Source of the DNA: Synchiropus splendidus | Lineage: Eukaryota; Chordata; Actinopteri; Syngnathiformes; Callionymidae | Assembly: GCF_027744825.2 (NCBI RefSeq) | Contig: NC_071343.1 | Location: forward strand, 14,154,866 to 14,218,865 | Direction of reading: 5' to 3' | DNA: 64,000 nt | Shown: in pieces, positions 28,701-38,600 of the stretch | How the letters are laid out: each line of letters starts with the position of its first letter | Numbering within the stretch: the stretch's first letter is position 1 | Translations under genes and position numbers: made by a program | Notes under the pieces: model-generated | Database searches by the model: none | Told to the model about the DNA's origin: nothing | Seen by the model: the letters and a program-made list of their open reading frames with translations, nothing else

Positions 28701-30730
28701 CACACGCCTCGCGCTCTCTGATCGCCTACATCTTTCCTCCCTCTCTCACGCTCTTATTTACCTCTCAAAAGTAAAACGATCATTTTACAGCCTCAGCTCT
28801 TTAACTGGAATTCCCTTTGAGGCATGTCTCCAACCACTCACTCTAAATGTAAAAGCTCAGCCAGGCAACTCGCTCTTCCTGCTCGCCTACATGGAAATCT
28901 GCTCCGACCGGACGAGCCGCTGAGGAATACTGTGGGGAAGGAAGTGACATTGGCAGGTGCTCCCTCCTTCCTTTCTAACCCATGTAAACAATACACACTT
29001 TCCTTTTTGCAGCGCGAAAGGAACATATGCGTGCCGTTTATTAACAAACAACAGTCAGTGGGGTCAGGTCACTCAGCAGTCAACTTGGAAAGAAAGGTTT
29101 AGAGGGGCTCTCTAGGAATATGACGAAATGAGCCGGTAGTGTTTCTGCCCAAATGTTAGCTAATGGTGTGTGAACAGTTTCAAAAAGATTAAAGAGCTGG
29201 AAAGCTGCGGTTCAGCGTGGCCAGAAGGAACAATAAAATGTGTTTTATTATTCCATTGAAGATTTCACTTTTAAAAACATTGCGGTCAGTCAAAAACACT
29301 GAATATCAACTACAGCGTCCTTCACGATTAAAGCAAACAAAGGGCAACTTTTGGACCAAAGTTTGGATGGTTATATTAACCCCTTAGTTTTTTTCAATAA
29401 ATTATTCTACTTTGTTATCAGAAGGTTGTAGCTTAGGATAGAGGTATAATGTAAATACAAATTATCTTTAGTGCAACCCAAAGTTTGAGATGGAAGTAAA
29501 TTCACTCATCCAAGTTGGATATTATGCAACCATAGTGAATTATTTAACTGTTTTTTAAGCAACACAGATGATGGTGATGGCTGGCTGACAAGCACCATAT
29601 TAGCAACTTGACTTGTTTAATTGTAGTTGTGTTTTCTTTTGCAATTTTGCAACTATGTTGCTTATTATATAGATTAATGTTGACCTTGACTTGGGTCAAT
29701 CACTGTTCAAAACTGTCTGTTATTTTGAAGGTAAATAATCAATTCAGAGAGCTAGCGAGAGAGGAATAAACAAAAAATATTTCATTTTTTTAATGCAGCC
29801 ATGAGCACAATGTTGGTAGAAGTCCAAACTTTAAGCTGCCTGTAGCCATATTAGCTAGACAGATAAATCAGAATGTCACATGGCTATGTCCCATTCGGTT
29901 GAGCATATTTTTTGAAATGGGGATTAAGACTTTCGCTGCATGTATGCCCTGTTACGTTCAATTTACCAGAGAAGTCTTGAGTACTGGACGATTATTGGAG
30001 GGAGAGATCATCAACTCTTATCAATATATTTGTAATACACGGGTCATTACAATGGAGAGCTTGTAACATGACAAGATACGCTGCACCACATAAATTCACT
30101 CTCTAAAAGGAAAAGTGCTAGCATAACTGGCGTGCTTAGAGAAAAGCAGCAAAAAGTGACCACGGAAATAATAAATTAACTTACCTTCTTAAAGTGACAG
30201 GTAAGCTAAATCATTGAAAGTAACAATTGTCAAAAAAACAATTAACATAGCAACACAACTCAAGACAAAAATAAACACCAAATATTTTATCATCATAGTA
30301 AAATAATGCTCCTTTAAACAGGGTGTTTCTGGCTCCACGCATGTCCAGTTTTACGCCATAATCACTCAGGGACCAGTTCCTTCAATGCCCTCGGGGGTGA
30401 TAATGGACAACATTTGCAGCTACAACCAAGAGACAGAAGGCCTCTTGTTTCAGCGTCTAAGTACAATATGCTCTGAGTCGCCAAACAATTAAATGCTCCA
30501 GCAGACAATGGGCCATAAATGCTTTAATAGAGTCATAATAAGAGGGATGTAACAAGGCTCAATGTGCCGTCCGCAAAGTATGACAGTGAGTGATTCGCTA
30601 CCTGCTCTTTAACGGAGGCCAAGATGTTGTTGGCGGTGTTGTCAGCCTCCATGTTGTGGCCAGTTGAACCGTTACGGATGGTCAGCAGAGGCCTGTCCCC
30701 CGTCACTGGGCTCAGCTCAGGAACTGGCAT
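1558..30730 (-). CDS. pkp4: pkp4 (plakophilin 4 / p0071), 5' part of the coding region; seven exons, 3' end beyond the window
   Basis: This is a cytoplasmic armadillo protein of the p120/delta-catenin subfamily. The family binds classical cadherin tails at adherens junctions, and p0071 is also linked to desmosomes and to RhoA control in cytokinesis (established for mammals). Read on the minus strand, the exons are 30730-30602, 16970-16858, 12407-12373, 8143-8012, 7737-7556, 6816-6243 and 1728-1558. All junctions are GT-AG and all phases agree, giving 445 codons plus one base. The call rests on several stretches that match p0071: ILASVKEQ, ELQFERLTRELEVERQIV, LYSPEQSSLHESEG, SSTQMNSYSDSGYQEA, AMRRVSSVPSR and GLRSSYASQHSQLGQ. 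Mammalian p0071 is roughly 1,190 residues, so the armadillo repeats and PDZ-binding C terminus lie left of position 1. The ccdc148 neighbour supports pkp4 over the paralogues ctnnd1, ctnnd2 and arvcf. Confidence 0.93.
1729..6242 (-). other. pkp4 intron between exons 7 and 8
   Basis: A 4.5-kb intron without recognisable exons, RNA genes or clear transposons. It is mildly A/T-biased, with a CA-rich plus-strand tract (4860-5170) that is rich in ACAAC/ACACA words. Confidence 0.6.
6243..6816 (-). CDS. pkp4: pkp4 exon 7: large Ser/Pro-rich head exon, residues 198-389
   Basis: At 574 bases this is the largest coding exon here. It opens VPAVTTALPGRAMRRVSSVP after a TTCAG acceptor and closes YDVYERMTRPDLLT before GTGATG. 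It is low-complexity, rich in Ser, Pro, Thr and Arg, with repeated SPxR and TSPY-like motifs (ISPSRGSLRTP, TTSPYQAS, GSPLTMME, SGMTAVPQHYSS-like MTAVPQHYSS). This is the disordered head typical of the family, a likely phosphorylation target. MTAVPQH and YD[IV]YERM match mammalian p0071. It ends with one base of a Gly codon (G|GA). Confidence 0.93.
6817..7555 (-). other. pkp4 intron between exons 6 and 7
   Basis: A 739-bp intron; nothing distinctive is seen. Confidence 0.6.
7556..7737 (-). CDS. pkp4: pkp4 exon 6: head region, residues 137-197
   Basis: The exon starts at 7737 after TTTCAG and ends at 7556 before GTACTA, in phase 0. It encodes GNSRSSTQMNSYSDSGYQEA, then a variable part, then MQHSFPGSLMRNSRAEGQ. 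The SYSDSGYQ stretch is strongly conserved in p0071. The variable middle (TSGYITNHNLGKSELR) aligns in length with the mammalian residues. Only 274 bp separates it from exon 5. Confidence 0.93.
8012..8143 (-). CDS. pkp4: pkp4 exon 5: Ser-rich head, residues 93-137
   Basis: The exon runs from a GTTGACAG acceptor to a GAGG|GTCCGT donor. Its 132 bases contain 43 whole codons and a split codon at each end. The encoded segment includes YRIRTESEQVSLYSPEQSS and ends LHESEG. The mammalian counterpart has LIRTEPEQGTLYSPEQTSL, so the RTE..Q..LYSPEQ core is conserved while the upstream linker (DASALGDTKSRVTG) has diverged. Confidence 0.92.
8144..12372 (-). other. pkp4 intron between exons 4 and 5
   Basis: A 4.2-kb intron. 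The only identifiable element is a 123-bp MITE at 11476-11598. The rest looks unique, with short poly-A runs (8576-8586, 9488-9500). Confidence 0.6.
11476..11598. repeat. Short MITE with terminal inverted repeats
   Basis: The 16-bp ends CTAGGGATGGACGATA and TATCAGTCATCCCCAG are imperfect inverted repeats (12 of 16 match). The element is 123 bp with no coding capacity. Its left terminus matches the sequence at 35670-35691 in inverted orientation (19 of 22 bases), showing that the ends belong to a family. No clear target-site duplication is visible, so the superfamily is unresolved (hAT or Harbinger-like). Confidence 0.55.
12373..12407 (-). CDS. pkp4: pkp4 exon 4: 35-nt microexon, residues 81-93
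   Basis: This very short exon encodes SSEKSLPWRTT plus split codons at both ends (one base on each side of eleven codons). It has a CTGCAG acceptor and an ACAG|GTATGT donor. The peptide corresponds to the EKSFPWRST segment of mammalian p0071, directly after the coiled coil. The exon is isolated between introns of about 4.2 and 4.5 kb. Because 35 is not a multiple of three, skipping it would shift the frame, so it should be constitutive unless a neighbouring exon is skipped with it. Confidence 0.88.
13864..13905 (+). repeat. Tandem repeat, unit GATTTTGACTTTTT
   Basis: Two exact 14-bp copies (13864-13877, 13878-13891) are followed by a degraded third copy based on GACTTGACTT. TTTGACTT words recur to about 14.06 kb, suggesting an older, decayed array. 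Confidence 0.7.
14236..14300 (+). repeat. Degenerate interspersed repeat fragment (possible)
   Basis: TTTATCACAGGGGTTATGTT followed by GAAATCCACGAAGTAGC resembles a common vertebrate repeat of the form 'atcgcggggttacgttc...aaatccgcgaagtagc'. Recognition is from memory; the family is not assigned and no ends are visible. Confidence 0.35.
16858..16970 (-). CDS. pkp4: pkp4 exon 3: N-terminal coiled coil, residues 44-81
   Basis: Read on the minus strand the exon opens ELQFERLTRELEVERQIV and continues ANQLERCRIGAESPGAGSS. This is the short heptad-patterned coiled coil near the N terminus of p120-family catenins and is nearly identical to mammalian p0071. The acceptor is CATCTGCAG and the donor AG|GTAGAT. 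Its 113 bases start in phase 0 and end with a split Ser codon (AG|C) completed by the next exon, 4.5 kb away. Confidence 0.93.
18629..18840. repeat. Foldback/MITE-like element with long imperfect inverted repeats
   Basis: The left arm (from GGGCCACAGAGGGCGCAGG, ending GTTCCAACCA) and the right arm (GATTGGAACAAAACCTGTAC to GTGTGGCCC) are inverted copies sharing GGGCCAC...CAGGTT.T.GTTCCA. The internal part carries AATCAACTGATC and CAGATTGGTGAA. This layout is that of a common short DNA element in spiny-rayed fish genomes (recalled, not searched). The outer left end (CAGGGGTCACAAACCAGCCC) has no counterpart on the right, so the right terminus has decayed or been lost. Confidence 0.6.
22229..22248 (+). 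repeat. (AC)10 microsatellite
   Basis: Ten perfect AC units. It is short but long enough to be polymorphic. Confidence 0.85.
27885..27950 (+). pseudogene. tRNA-Gln-like relic (tRNA pseudogene or tRNA-derived SINE head)
   Basis: TGGCTGCAGCGG followed by GGTAAAAGCGCTGGACTCTGA and then GGCCCTGGAAC resembles the D-arm, anticodon arm (CTGGACTCTGACCCA, anticodon CTG) and T-arm of a tRNA. The B box is degraded (GGAAC where GGTTCGAATCC is expected) and the acceptor stem cannot be paired, so it is not a working tRNA. No SINE body or poly-A tail is clear. Confidence 0.35.
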
Positions 30731-30735
30731 TCCTC
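30602..30735 (-). CDS. pkp4: pkp4 exon 2: start codon, residues 1-43
   Basis: The exon starts at 30735 after a TTTGGCAG acceptor and ends at 30602 before GTAGCG. The start is ATG at 30730-30728, five bases into the exon, so those five bases are 5'UTR. I chose this ATG because it gives an MPVPEL N terminus like the mammalian protein (which begins MP), has G at -3, and reads in frame into NNILASVKEQ, the conserved end of the first coding exon. The 129 coding bases end in phase 0. An ATG at 30742 in the same frame lies upstream of the splice acceptor, so it is intronic and was rejected. Confidence 0.92.
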
Positions 30736-31941
30736 CTGCCAAACAAAAAAAAATGTTTTATCTTCATTCAAACATTTTTGTTTGGTCATGGTTTGCTGTC
30801 AAAAGGATGCTTGAACACTTGAAAATGCGGATAAAACAATCAATTGTAGTGCACCACACACACTCACAAAACACACACTCAAGCGCCATATGGCTCGAAA
30901 ACTGACAATGTTGAAATCTGTGCTTGAATCAATGCCATGTGGCCTTCAAGCAACAGACTAAAAAATGACTCACGTCTAAACAATCTGCAATACATTACAA
31001 AATACAAATCAGCCAGAGGAAATGCTACATTTTTCTTTGTGCATAATAAGGCGGCGGGCAAACAAAATATGAATTCACAAATGAATACAATGAATTTGTC
31101 TAGTCTGCGGCCTCTGGCCTCCCGTCCATAATTGAAATGAGAAAGTAGTACGGTCAGTTATAGTCTCATTATATCTGCTGACAGGGGAGACTCAAGAGAA
31201 TGCAGCTTGGGGTTGATGAATATTAACAAGGTGGAGACAGAGCATCGGAACAATGTCTCAGGCAGCAGACAAAAGCGCTGGGTCCTGGAGCTGGGAGAGT
31301 TCAGGAGAGCTAGGATTTTACTGGAACGTTTATTGGCAGTAGCGGTCCACTGCTGCTGTTTATAGCAGCCGATAAAAACACATTTTGAGCTTTGTTTTTG
31401 TCACACAACAAGCAGCTTTTATTTAACAGTGATCCACGCTAGAGGCAGAAGAGGTGTTCAAGAATCCTTCTACTTGGACACCTGTTGAGCAATATTCCTT
31501 CAATCACCGCGAGACAATGTTGCAGCGGACATAACACTACAAAAGCACAAGACATTTTCATCATGTAGCAACGCAAGCATAGTTTTGGCTCATAAAAACA
31601 TATTGATTCTATCATTCTTTTATATGTTAGAGTTGGACGATACCTGGTTGCAATCTCTGGCTTCCACTGGAGTATAAATTACTTTGCAGAACTAAAATAG
31701 ATCCGTCAGGTTGATTAATGGATCGTAAAATATGCAGGATGCAAGAAAGGAAATTGGTCCAGAAAGTGAAAAATGTTGAAAAGAAGAAAAAATAAGAGAG
31801 AAACTTATTTGTACAGCGGAAGTCATCTGTAGAAAATATAATACATTTAGTAGGTATTCGCCTTTCCCTGATCCATCGAAGGTTTTTATTTAATAAACAA
31901 ACTACGAAACAAATATTCACTTCAGAGAATATATCGAACCT

Positions 31942-32008
31942 ATGGCCTGGGGGCTAAATCAGGGCCTAAATCAAGTAAATTTTGTGGCCAGCAAGACTAA
32001 TTTAAAAC
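31942..32008 (+). repeat. hAT-like element fragment, copy A
   Basis: ATGGCCTGGGGGCTAAATC, then TTTTGTGGCCAGCAAGACTA and ATTTAAA, match the reverse complement of 41845-41898 (ATGGCCTGGGGGCCAGGTC ... TTTTGTGGCACACAAGAGCA ... ATTAAA). The 'gtcaaac.catggcc.gggggcc' type of end is typical of vertebrate hAT elements. The terminus itself is degraded (CGAACCT instead of CAAACAC). Confidence 0.55.
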
Positions 32009-35000
32009 AAACAACCAGTTGACATTGTGACCGACAAGGGTTTCAGTGTTCAAGCTTTGCTGTTTGACTGGTTGCTTCCTTGCAAGTGAAAACAGATAGA
32101 AGGGAATTTTGTCCTACCTGACAATGAAAACTATTCAATGCCAACAGGGAACATTACGTTAGTTAAGACCGGCTTTTCATGTTTGCAGTTGCAGAATAGA
32201 TAAGAACAACTTATTACGTTAAGTCTTGTGATCTCAATGGCTGGCGTTGTAGCCCTTGTTCTTGAAGATGATTTTCTCTTTCTTTAAGAGAGCATATATA
32301 TGGAATATAAGACGTTTTGCAAAGTGAATTAGATCTTGGTCTAACTAACTCTACTGTTCCCTACGATCTTATTGTAACACATGGAAATAAGTCTATCAAG
32401 AGGCATTACATTGCATCTTATTCTCATGTCTGACCAGTGGAAATAGTATCAGCAGAACCAAAATAATCAAGAAACATTCTAATTAGCTTGGGCTGCTGAC
32501 TTGAGTGGGTCAGACAGTAGAATAGGTGTCGTGTTAACAACCCATAGACACAAGAGCGTAATATGACCTGGCGGTATGAGGGAGGTTCCATCACCAAGGT
32601 TCCTGAGTTAAAGTGAGTCATGCACTAGCCTTGGTGTGAAATGACAGACAAGGCTTTATACAAGTGCAAAGCGTGCTGGTTCACAGAGGATATTCCATGA
32701 ATCCCTCTGTCAGTCGGCCAAATTCCTTCTCTGCTCATTCATAGTGTAAAGCACAGTGTGGCCCAACACTCCCTCCCACCTTCCCCGCAGTGTCTGAATC
32801 AACAGCGCAGACCTTTATGCCCAGAGTTCGCAGCAAAAAGGAAACAGGAAAAACTGTTTAAATTTGAAAAAGCCCCGCCTCCATGACTTTCGCACAAACT
32901 CAGAGAAGAAAAACAAGTCAGGAATGAGGGCAAACTTTTGAACTGATGGATGTTGCCAACCGACTCGTGGAGGGTACACAAACTTTTTTGGTCTTGAATT
33001 ACAAAAATAAACAAAATAAGAAGCCGAGATTTGTTTTTTTAACTGGTTAAAAATGAATATATAACCGGCGTATATGGATGTTCCTCTAAAGTACCTAAAA
33101 ATATTTTCCAGTGAAACCGAGAAAGCAGCTGAATGAGAAAAGCCCATCCATTTAAGGTCAATAGTTTTAGTTCAAGAGCCTACCTTTGAAATTCCCCATT
33201 GCATCTGGCCCAGACTCCAGACCCGACTGCGCTCAGCTTGAAGTGCTCAACCGCTATGAAAGCGAAAACAAGTGCTGCCAAACTATGGACGTTCCACATC
33301 TGACTGGTTCTTCTACATTTCTGTGTTTGAAACACCAACGTCAGTGACCCACGTGACAGATCAAAACAAAAATGTCCAAGTAAAAAAATAAAAATAAAAA
33401 TTATGGCTGTCCTTCATTCGGTTTAGTCTGAAATGAAGCAGCTCCCACAGAATAAGGATGACTTCATTGTGGTGTAAACACAGAGGATGGATCATAGTTT
33501 TACCTCCCTAATGTGGTCATCACCCAAAAAGCACTCGACCAGGGAGTATTTGGACAAGTCCAAATACAAGTTAGAAAGAAATTGAACACATTTTACAGTC
33601 AGAGATAAACCTCCCATTGCTTTTTAAGTCCGGTAATCCCCTGAGTCTGAACCGTTTCAGTCTAACCCCACCCGGACTCGCTCCACGAACACGTGGTTTT
33701 GCTCTACTGACCTCAGTCTGTGGCCGCTCCTTGGAGATTATTACACAACCCTTATTTGTGAAGCTCAATGTTCTCAATCCAGAGAAAACAACTACTTTAA
33801 AGATCCGGATATCAGCGGGTAGTTACACAGCACACGTGAGGCGCAACATCAAGACAAACTTTTCCCTCCATCTTACTCAAGAGGCAACATACTGTCCGAT
33901 ATGTTGGTAAAATTCAAGGCATGATGACAAAGCCTCTTAGAACAACACTGCGTGACTCATATTTTGAAGCAAAGCTCTGACAATAATGACTGCTGTCGAC
34001 ATCTTGCACAGTCATGGGCACACAGGCATTTATTACATTATATATGACAGGAAAGTAGAGTCATTTCTCTGCTCGATCACTCGTCCTCTTTTCCTTCACT
34101 GCTGACTTGACCTTTAAGTTACCATTACAGTCTGACCCCTTCATGTCAGTAGAACTTTCTTCAACCATGAACAGCACTGAAATAAACAAAATAAATCAGA
34201 GTTCAATTGGAGTACGAGTCGTCTTCCACAGAGTGGCAGTGACCAGGTCATGTGCAGTTAAATGGAATTAGCTCAACAAAAAAACGATGGCACTCCTGCC
34301 GATTGTTCTGATTGGGTAAGTGACTTTAAGGAACTCAACAGAGCTTACCTTTTTTCACCCGAAGAAAGGACAGGATACCCCCATTTTAATTGCAGTGTTC
34401 TTAAATCCTGATTGAATTGCAGCTATATACCGCCTTGGGATTTGTAAATCCCAAAAATGTCACTCAACTCATAAGCTTTATCATCGCACAATTCATCGAG
34501 GTCAATATAAGCCAAGGCTGGTATTTTAAATTTCCTCGAACGTTCCATCACTTGTCCTTGTGGTTTCATGCCAATGCGACAGTGAGGTTTGGCGTTAGTA
34601 ACCTGCGCATAGGTTGAGAACAGCACTCTATTAAAAATGCTACAATTAGCAGCTAGATGGCTGTTTAAGTCCCTTTAATTCACTTGAACCCAGTTGTACT
34701 TGGCATGTTCAACTCTTTCAAAAACTCCTTAACACACACACACGTCTGCTGTCTCCCGCCAAAGGGCCAACATGTGTAACGGAACAATCGATGCGGGAGG
34801 AGCACGTGTGAAGGAGAAAGTTAATGTGTCGCTGCCATCTGGAATACTAAGTGATAAGTTTATTCTGAAAGATCTTGTTAGTGGGTGATTTGGTCACGAT
34901 GACAGCCGCTCAGGTCCTTTAAGGAGTCATCAGCAGAATCCCAATTTGTACCACACAACCTTGGGTGTGGGGGTTAAATTGAGCTGTATCCCATGTCTCT

Positions 35001-35669
35001 TTATCAGTTGACTTTAACTATGGACCAGTCTGGACACATTTCCTAGATGCTATTGCAGAAATATTACAAATAATGTCATTAAATAACCCTTTAGTCATAT
35101 TTTATTCTCGAAATCATTATGCAAACTTCAGTCCTTTCTTTAGTGTGATGAAAATCCTTTTCACAATTCTCTCTCCTAAAATGGTTGTTTTTCATTGCCT
35201 TATTGAAGATTTCACTAATACTTAGACCGTTTTAGAATTTGTTGATTTAGAACTGATGCCGGGTTGTAGTATTACCGCTGCCTGTGAGAGTGTGTGCACG
35301 ATCAGTGAATCCTAATGGGAACAGAAGAGGACGCCGCTACCAATACCAGTGCGATGTCTGTCCAATATCCAACTATTTATTTACACTGCGGTGTTTCGCC
35401 GAAGCACCAGCGCAGCGGGAGACCTGCATGTGTTGATGTGAACCCTGGCCGCGTCAGAGAACCTATGAAGACCACTCCATCTAATAAAATAAACACGGAT
35501 CACAGACTCAGAGTCGACCAATGTCATTATCAAAGGTTCCCAGTATTAAAAATAAGTTTAAACTACAATCGTGAATCAAAGTCCACCAGCGAGTGAGCCG
35601 CGGGTTTATCAAATTTATCGTGAGATGCAGAATTTTCATCGTGGAGATTGTGTTTGGCTCTATATTGTG

Positions 35670-35691
35670 CATAAGTTATCGCCCATCCCTA
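35670..35691 (-). repeat. Terminus of the same MITE family as 11476-11598
   Basis: The reverse complement, GTAGGGATGGGCGATAACTT, matches the left end at 11476 over 19 of 22 bases. No opposite terminus is visible within about 500 bp upstream, so this copy is truncated or its other end is decayed. The extent of the element is unknown. Confidence 0.5.
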
Positions 35692-38600
35692 CTTAGGTGT
35701 GTTGGGTTTCATTTGCTGCAGGGTTGAGACTGTGAAGGAAGGGTTCCCCGTGAAATAACGCACCATGTGGGAGGAGGAAATGATCAGAGTTGAGTCTTTC
35801 CCTCTACTTTCTGTGCCAAAACGTCCCAAGAGAGGGGATGAAATTTAGGGATTGAATCTGATGTTTTCCAATTGCGTAGTCTGCTTTAATTCAATGGTTT
35901 TACTGCATGAGCAGAAACGATTGGAAGCCATACGAAGGAAGTGAATGAAGAATTCCACAAAATCCAGAGCTCCAGAACACCAGCAAAATGTAGTCAGCCC
36001 TTCCTATTATGAAGGCTTCTTGAACACTGTATTTAAATATACTCAGAACTTCAGAGTTATTTTGCTGACAGTCTGCGAGACAGGTAAACAGACAAAGATT
36101 CAAGGGCATAAAATTTGAAACATCTGGCCTTCGGTGTTCAGCCTCTTTACATTGGCAGCTATTATCCCTCAAAAGAGCTGGACTGAATTTAAAAGAAATG
36201 GCTTACTATTGGGTGAAATAAAGATATTTAAAACTTGGTCCACAACTGGTGGACTATAGGTGTAGCTGAAAGATAAAGTGAAACTCTTAATGAGTAAGTG
36301 CTGCAGTTAACAGGTGAAAAGCTCTTAACTGGTACTGACACACCCGCACGAGAAGGAATGTCCCGTTTTACAAGAAACACAGTGACACATGCACAAACAG
36401 TCTATTAATAATTGACTTGAATAAGCTGTTCTGATTCACTCTGTCAGCATGGCAATAGCACAGAATCAGCAGAGTGGCATAGTATATGTATTTATATCTA
36501 TTTCACTGAGTAGCTGCACCCATGTCCACATCACACCTTTAATACACAAATGTTGCTCCAAAGCAAATACAGAAGGGTACAAACGCAACACACACTCCCA
36601 GAGCTGCACTCCGTCAGGATCTGTTTACCTAAAGTTGTCAGCACTCCAAATAACAGAGCTACAGTTTCACTTAAACACTAGGAGTAAACTTTGTTGTACC
36701 CTTGCACTGGAAAAAGAATCCACATCAGAGTAAAGCAAAACAGTGGCTCCATTGAGAAAGAAACCAAGTAATAGCAGAATGACTACTATTCATGAGCATA
36801 TTTTAACAGAGAGACTTTGCCCAGCACCGAATCATGTGTGGGTTTTAAGTTGAGCAGCTGAAACTCTCACGACACAGCAATGCAGTGACAGTCGCTGACG
36901 CCTTGTCAAACTTGTGTCATCTGAGTCAAGTCAATCTGCTTTTTAGATTCTTCTGACACACTATAGCACCTATGAGAGGCAAAACCTGGTCTTAAATATC
37001 GCAATTTCCAGATCAACATTAAGTTCCATGTCCACAAATGGGAATGAACTTGATAACTGAAGGTGGTTCAAATACGATGGAGGCTAAGGATGAGGCAATC
37101 CATTACAGACTTGTTTTGAGCCTTGATTTTTTTCTAGTCTCTCCAAATGGATATCATGGTGAACACATGGAGACATTTCACCTCAACCCAGACTCAGGAA
37201 TCACATGAGTAATTTGATCTTTACTGCAGGTATAGTGGGAGAGAAAAGTAATGCTTGAAAAATTATGATGAAGCTGTACACGCCCATGACTTTTTCAGGG
37301 CTAGTCTCAGGACAAATAGTGAGTGACAAGTTGGACTCAGCATTTACGACACGAGTGTCACAATAAACTAAATGAATTTTAGTAAATTTTTAATCATTGT
37401 TAGATAAAAAAAATATGAAAAAAAAAAACATCTGAATAAAAAAAATTAACTTGAATGAAAACATGGTCCCAAAATCGAAATGAAATCATGAGACAATAAA
37501 AAAAAAAATCCCACCCCTAATGGTAAGGATAAAACCACTACCTGTCACTTCTGCATAATAAGATTTAGATTTATGTAAATCTCTCTCATCCTTCTTATTC
37601 TTGGTGCTGACTTCAGCTGAGTTCTTGTCCTACTAGCAAAAGTCAGTAAGAGTCAGTGGCTCTGCTTGCAACTGTAAAATAAATCAGCAGGGAAGTCCCT
37701 TGCAATACCTTGTTGTTGACTAATAGATGGCAGTCGGTCGCTCTTCAGCAGCCTCAGCATCTTGGCCAAAAATAAAGACCAATTCAAGACACAACAGATC
37801 ACAATCAACATTTTTGTTAGCTAGATTTTGCCAAACCTTTGTACAATTAAATGATTCATACAAACCTAACAAAAATTTGTTACAATGATATTGAAGTAAT
37901 ATATTTTGCTATTTCAGTTTGCACTAAAGACACAAAACTTCCCTGACGTCCTTTTTTTGAAGAGGGAAAGCCTTCAATGATGAGCGAGCACAATGGAATG
38001 AGTGTATAAACTAAAATAGCAGGGTTTGGCAATGTCCGGGGTAACTGGTGCATGCAGAGGTGACTGCACTTCAGGTCCTTCCAAGAAGAAAAACAGCTCT
38101 TTGATCTGGTGAAAAATGCAAGGAACAAAGTGCAGCATCTGACGGTGTGGTTATGTACTGTTCATAAAGCAAGATTTGCTGTGGTCGGTGACAAATAGTG
38201 ACTTTTGAAAATACTACATTTCTGGCTCTTTTAATGGTGCATTTCGAGTGACAGGCTTGTAAGTATCTTTGAGAACAAAAAGTCACACCCATTGACTCGT
38301 CATTTAGTGGTCACATTCGCAGGTTGTTTATTCGTTTCAAAGCGACTTCAACCACAGAATGTAACCTGACATTGGGGAGATGCCTTCACCTTCTAACTAA
38401 ATCCAGCCACGCGGGCACATACCACTGCAGCATGACACCTGATCCCAACACCTATTTCAGCTCAAAAGAGCTAACCAGCGACTCAAGAGGTTCAGATTAC
38501 CCCATCATTTCTATGTATTTGGGTTCCAAAAGACACAATTTCAGTCTCCACTTTTTAAAGCACAGTGATTTTAATTTAAATCTCATTTGTCCAGTGAGTT

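Larger units (their letters stand above)
16971..30601 (-). other. pkp4 intron between exons 2 and 3 (13.6 kb)
   Basis: This long intron contains the foldback element at 18.63-18.84 kb, an (AC)10 run at 22.23 kb and a tRNA-Gln-like relic at 27.89 kb. Regions such as 27.1-27.3 and 28.2-28.4 kb are very AT-rich. No exon or other RNA gene is recognised. Conserved non-coding elements may exist but cannot be judged from one sequence. Confidence 0.6.

Noticed and set aside
35315..35596. 93-codon plus-strand open frame with relatively high GC
   Set aside because: No recognisable domain. It lies just upstream of a MITE terminus and is more likely part of repeat-derived sequence than a gene.
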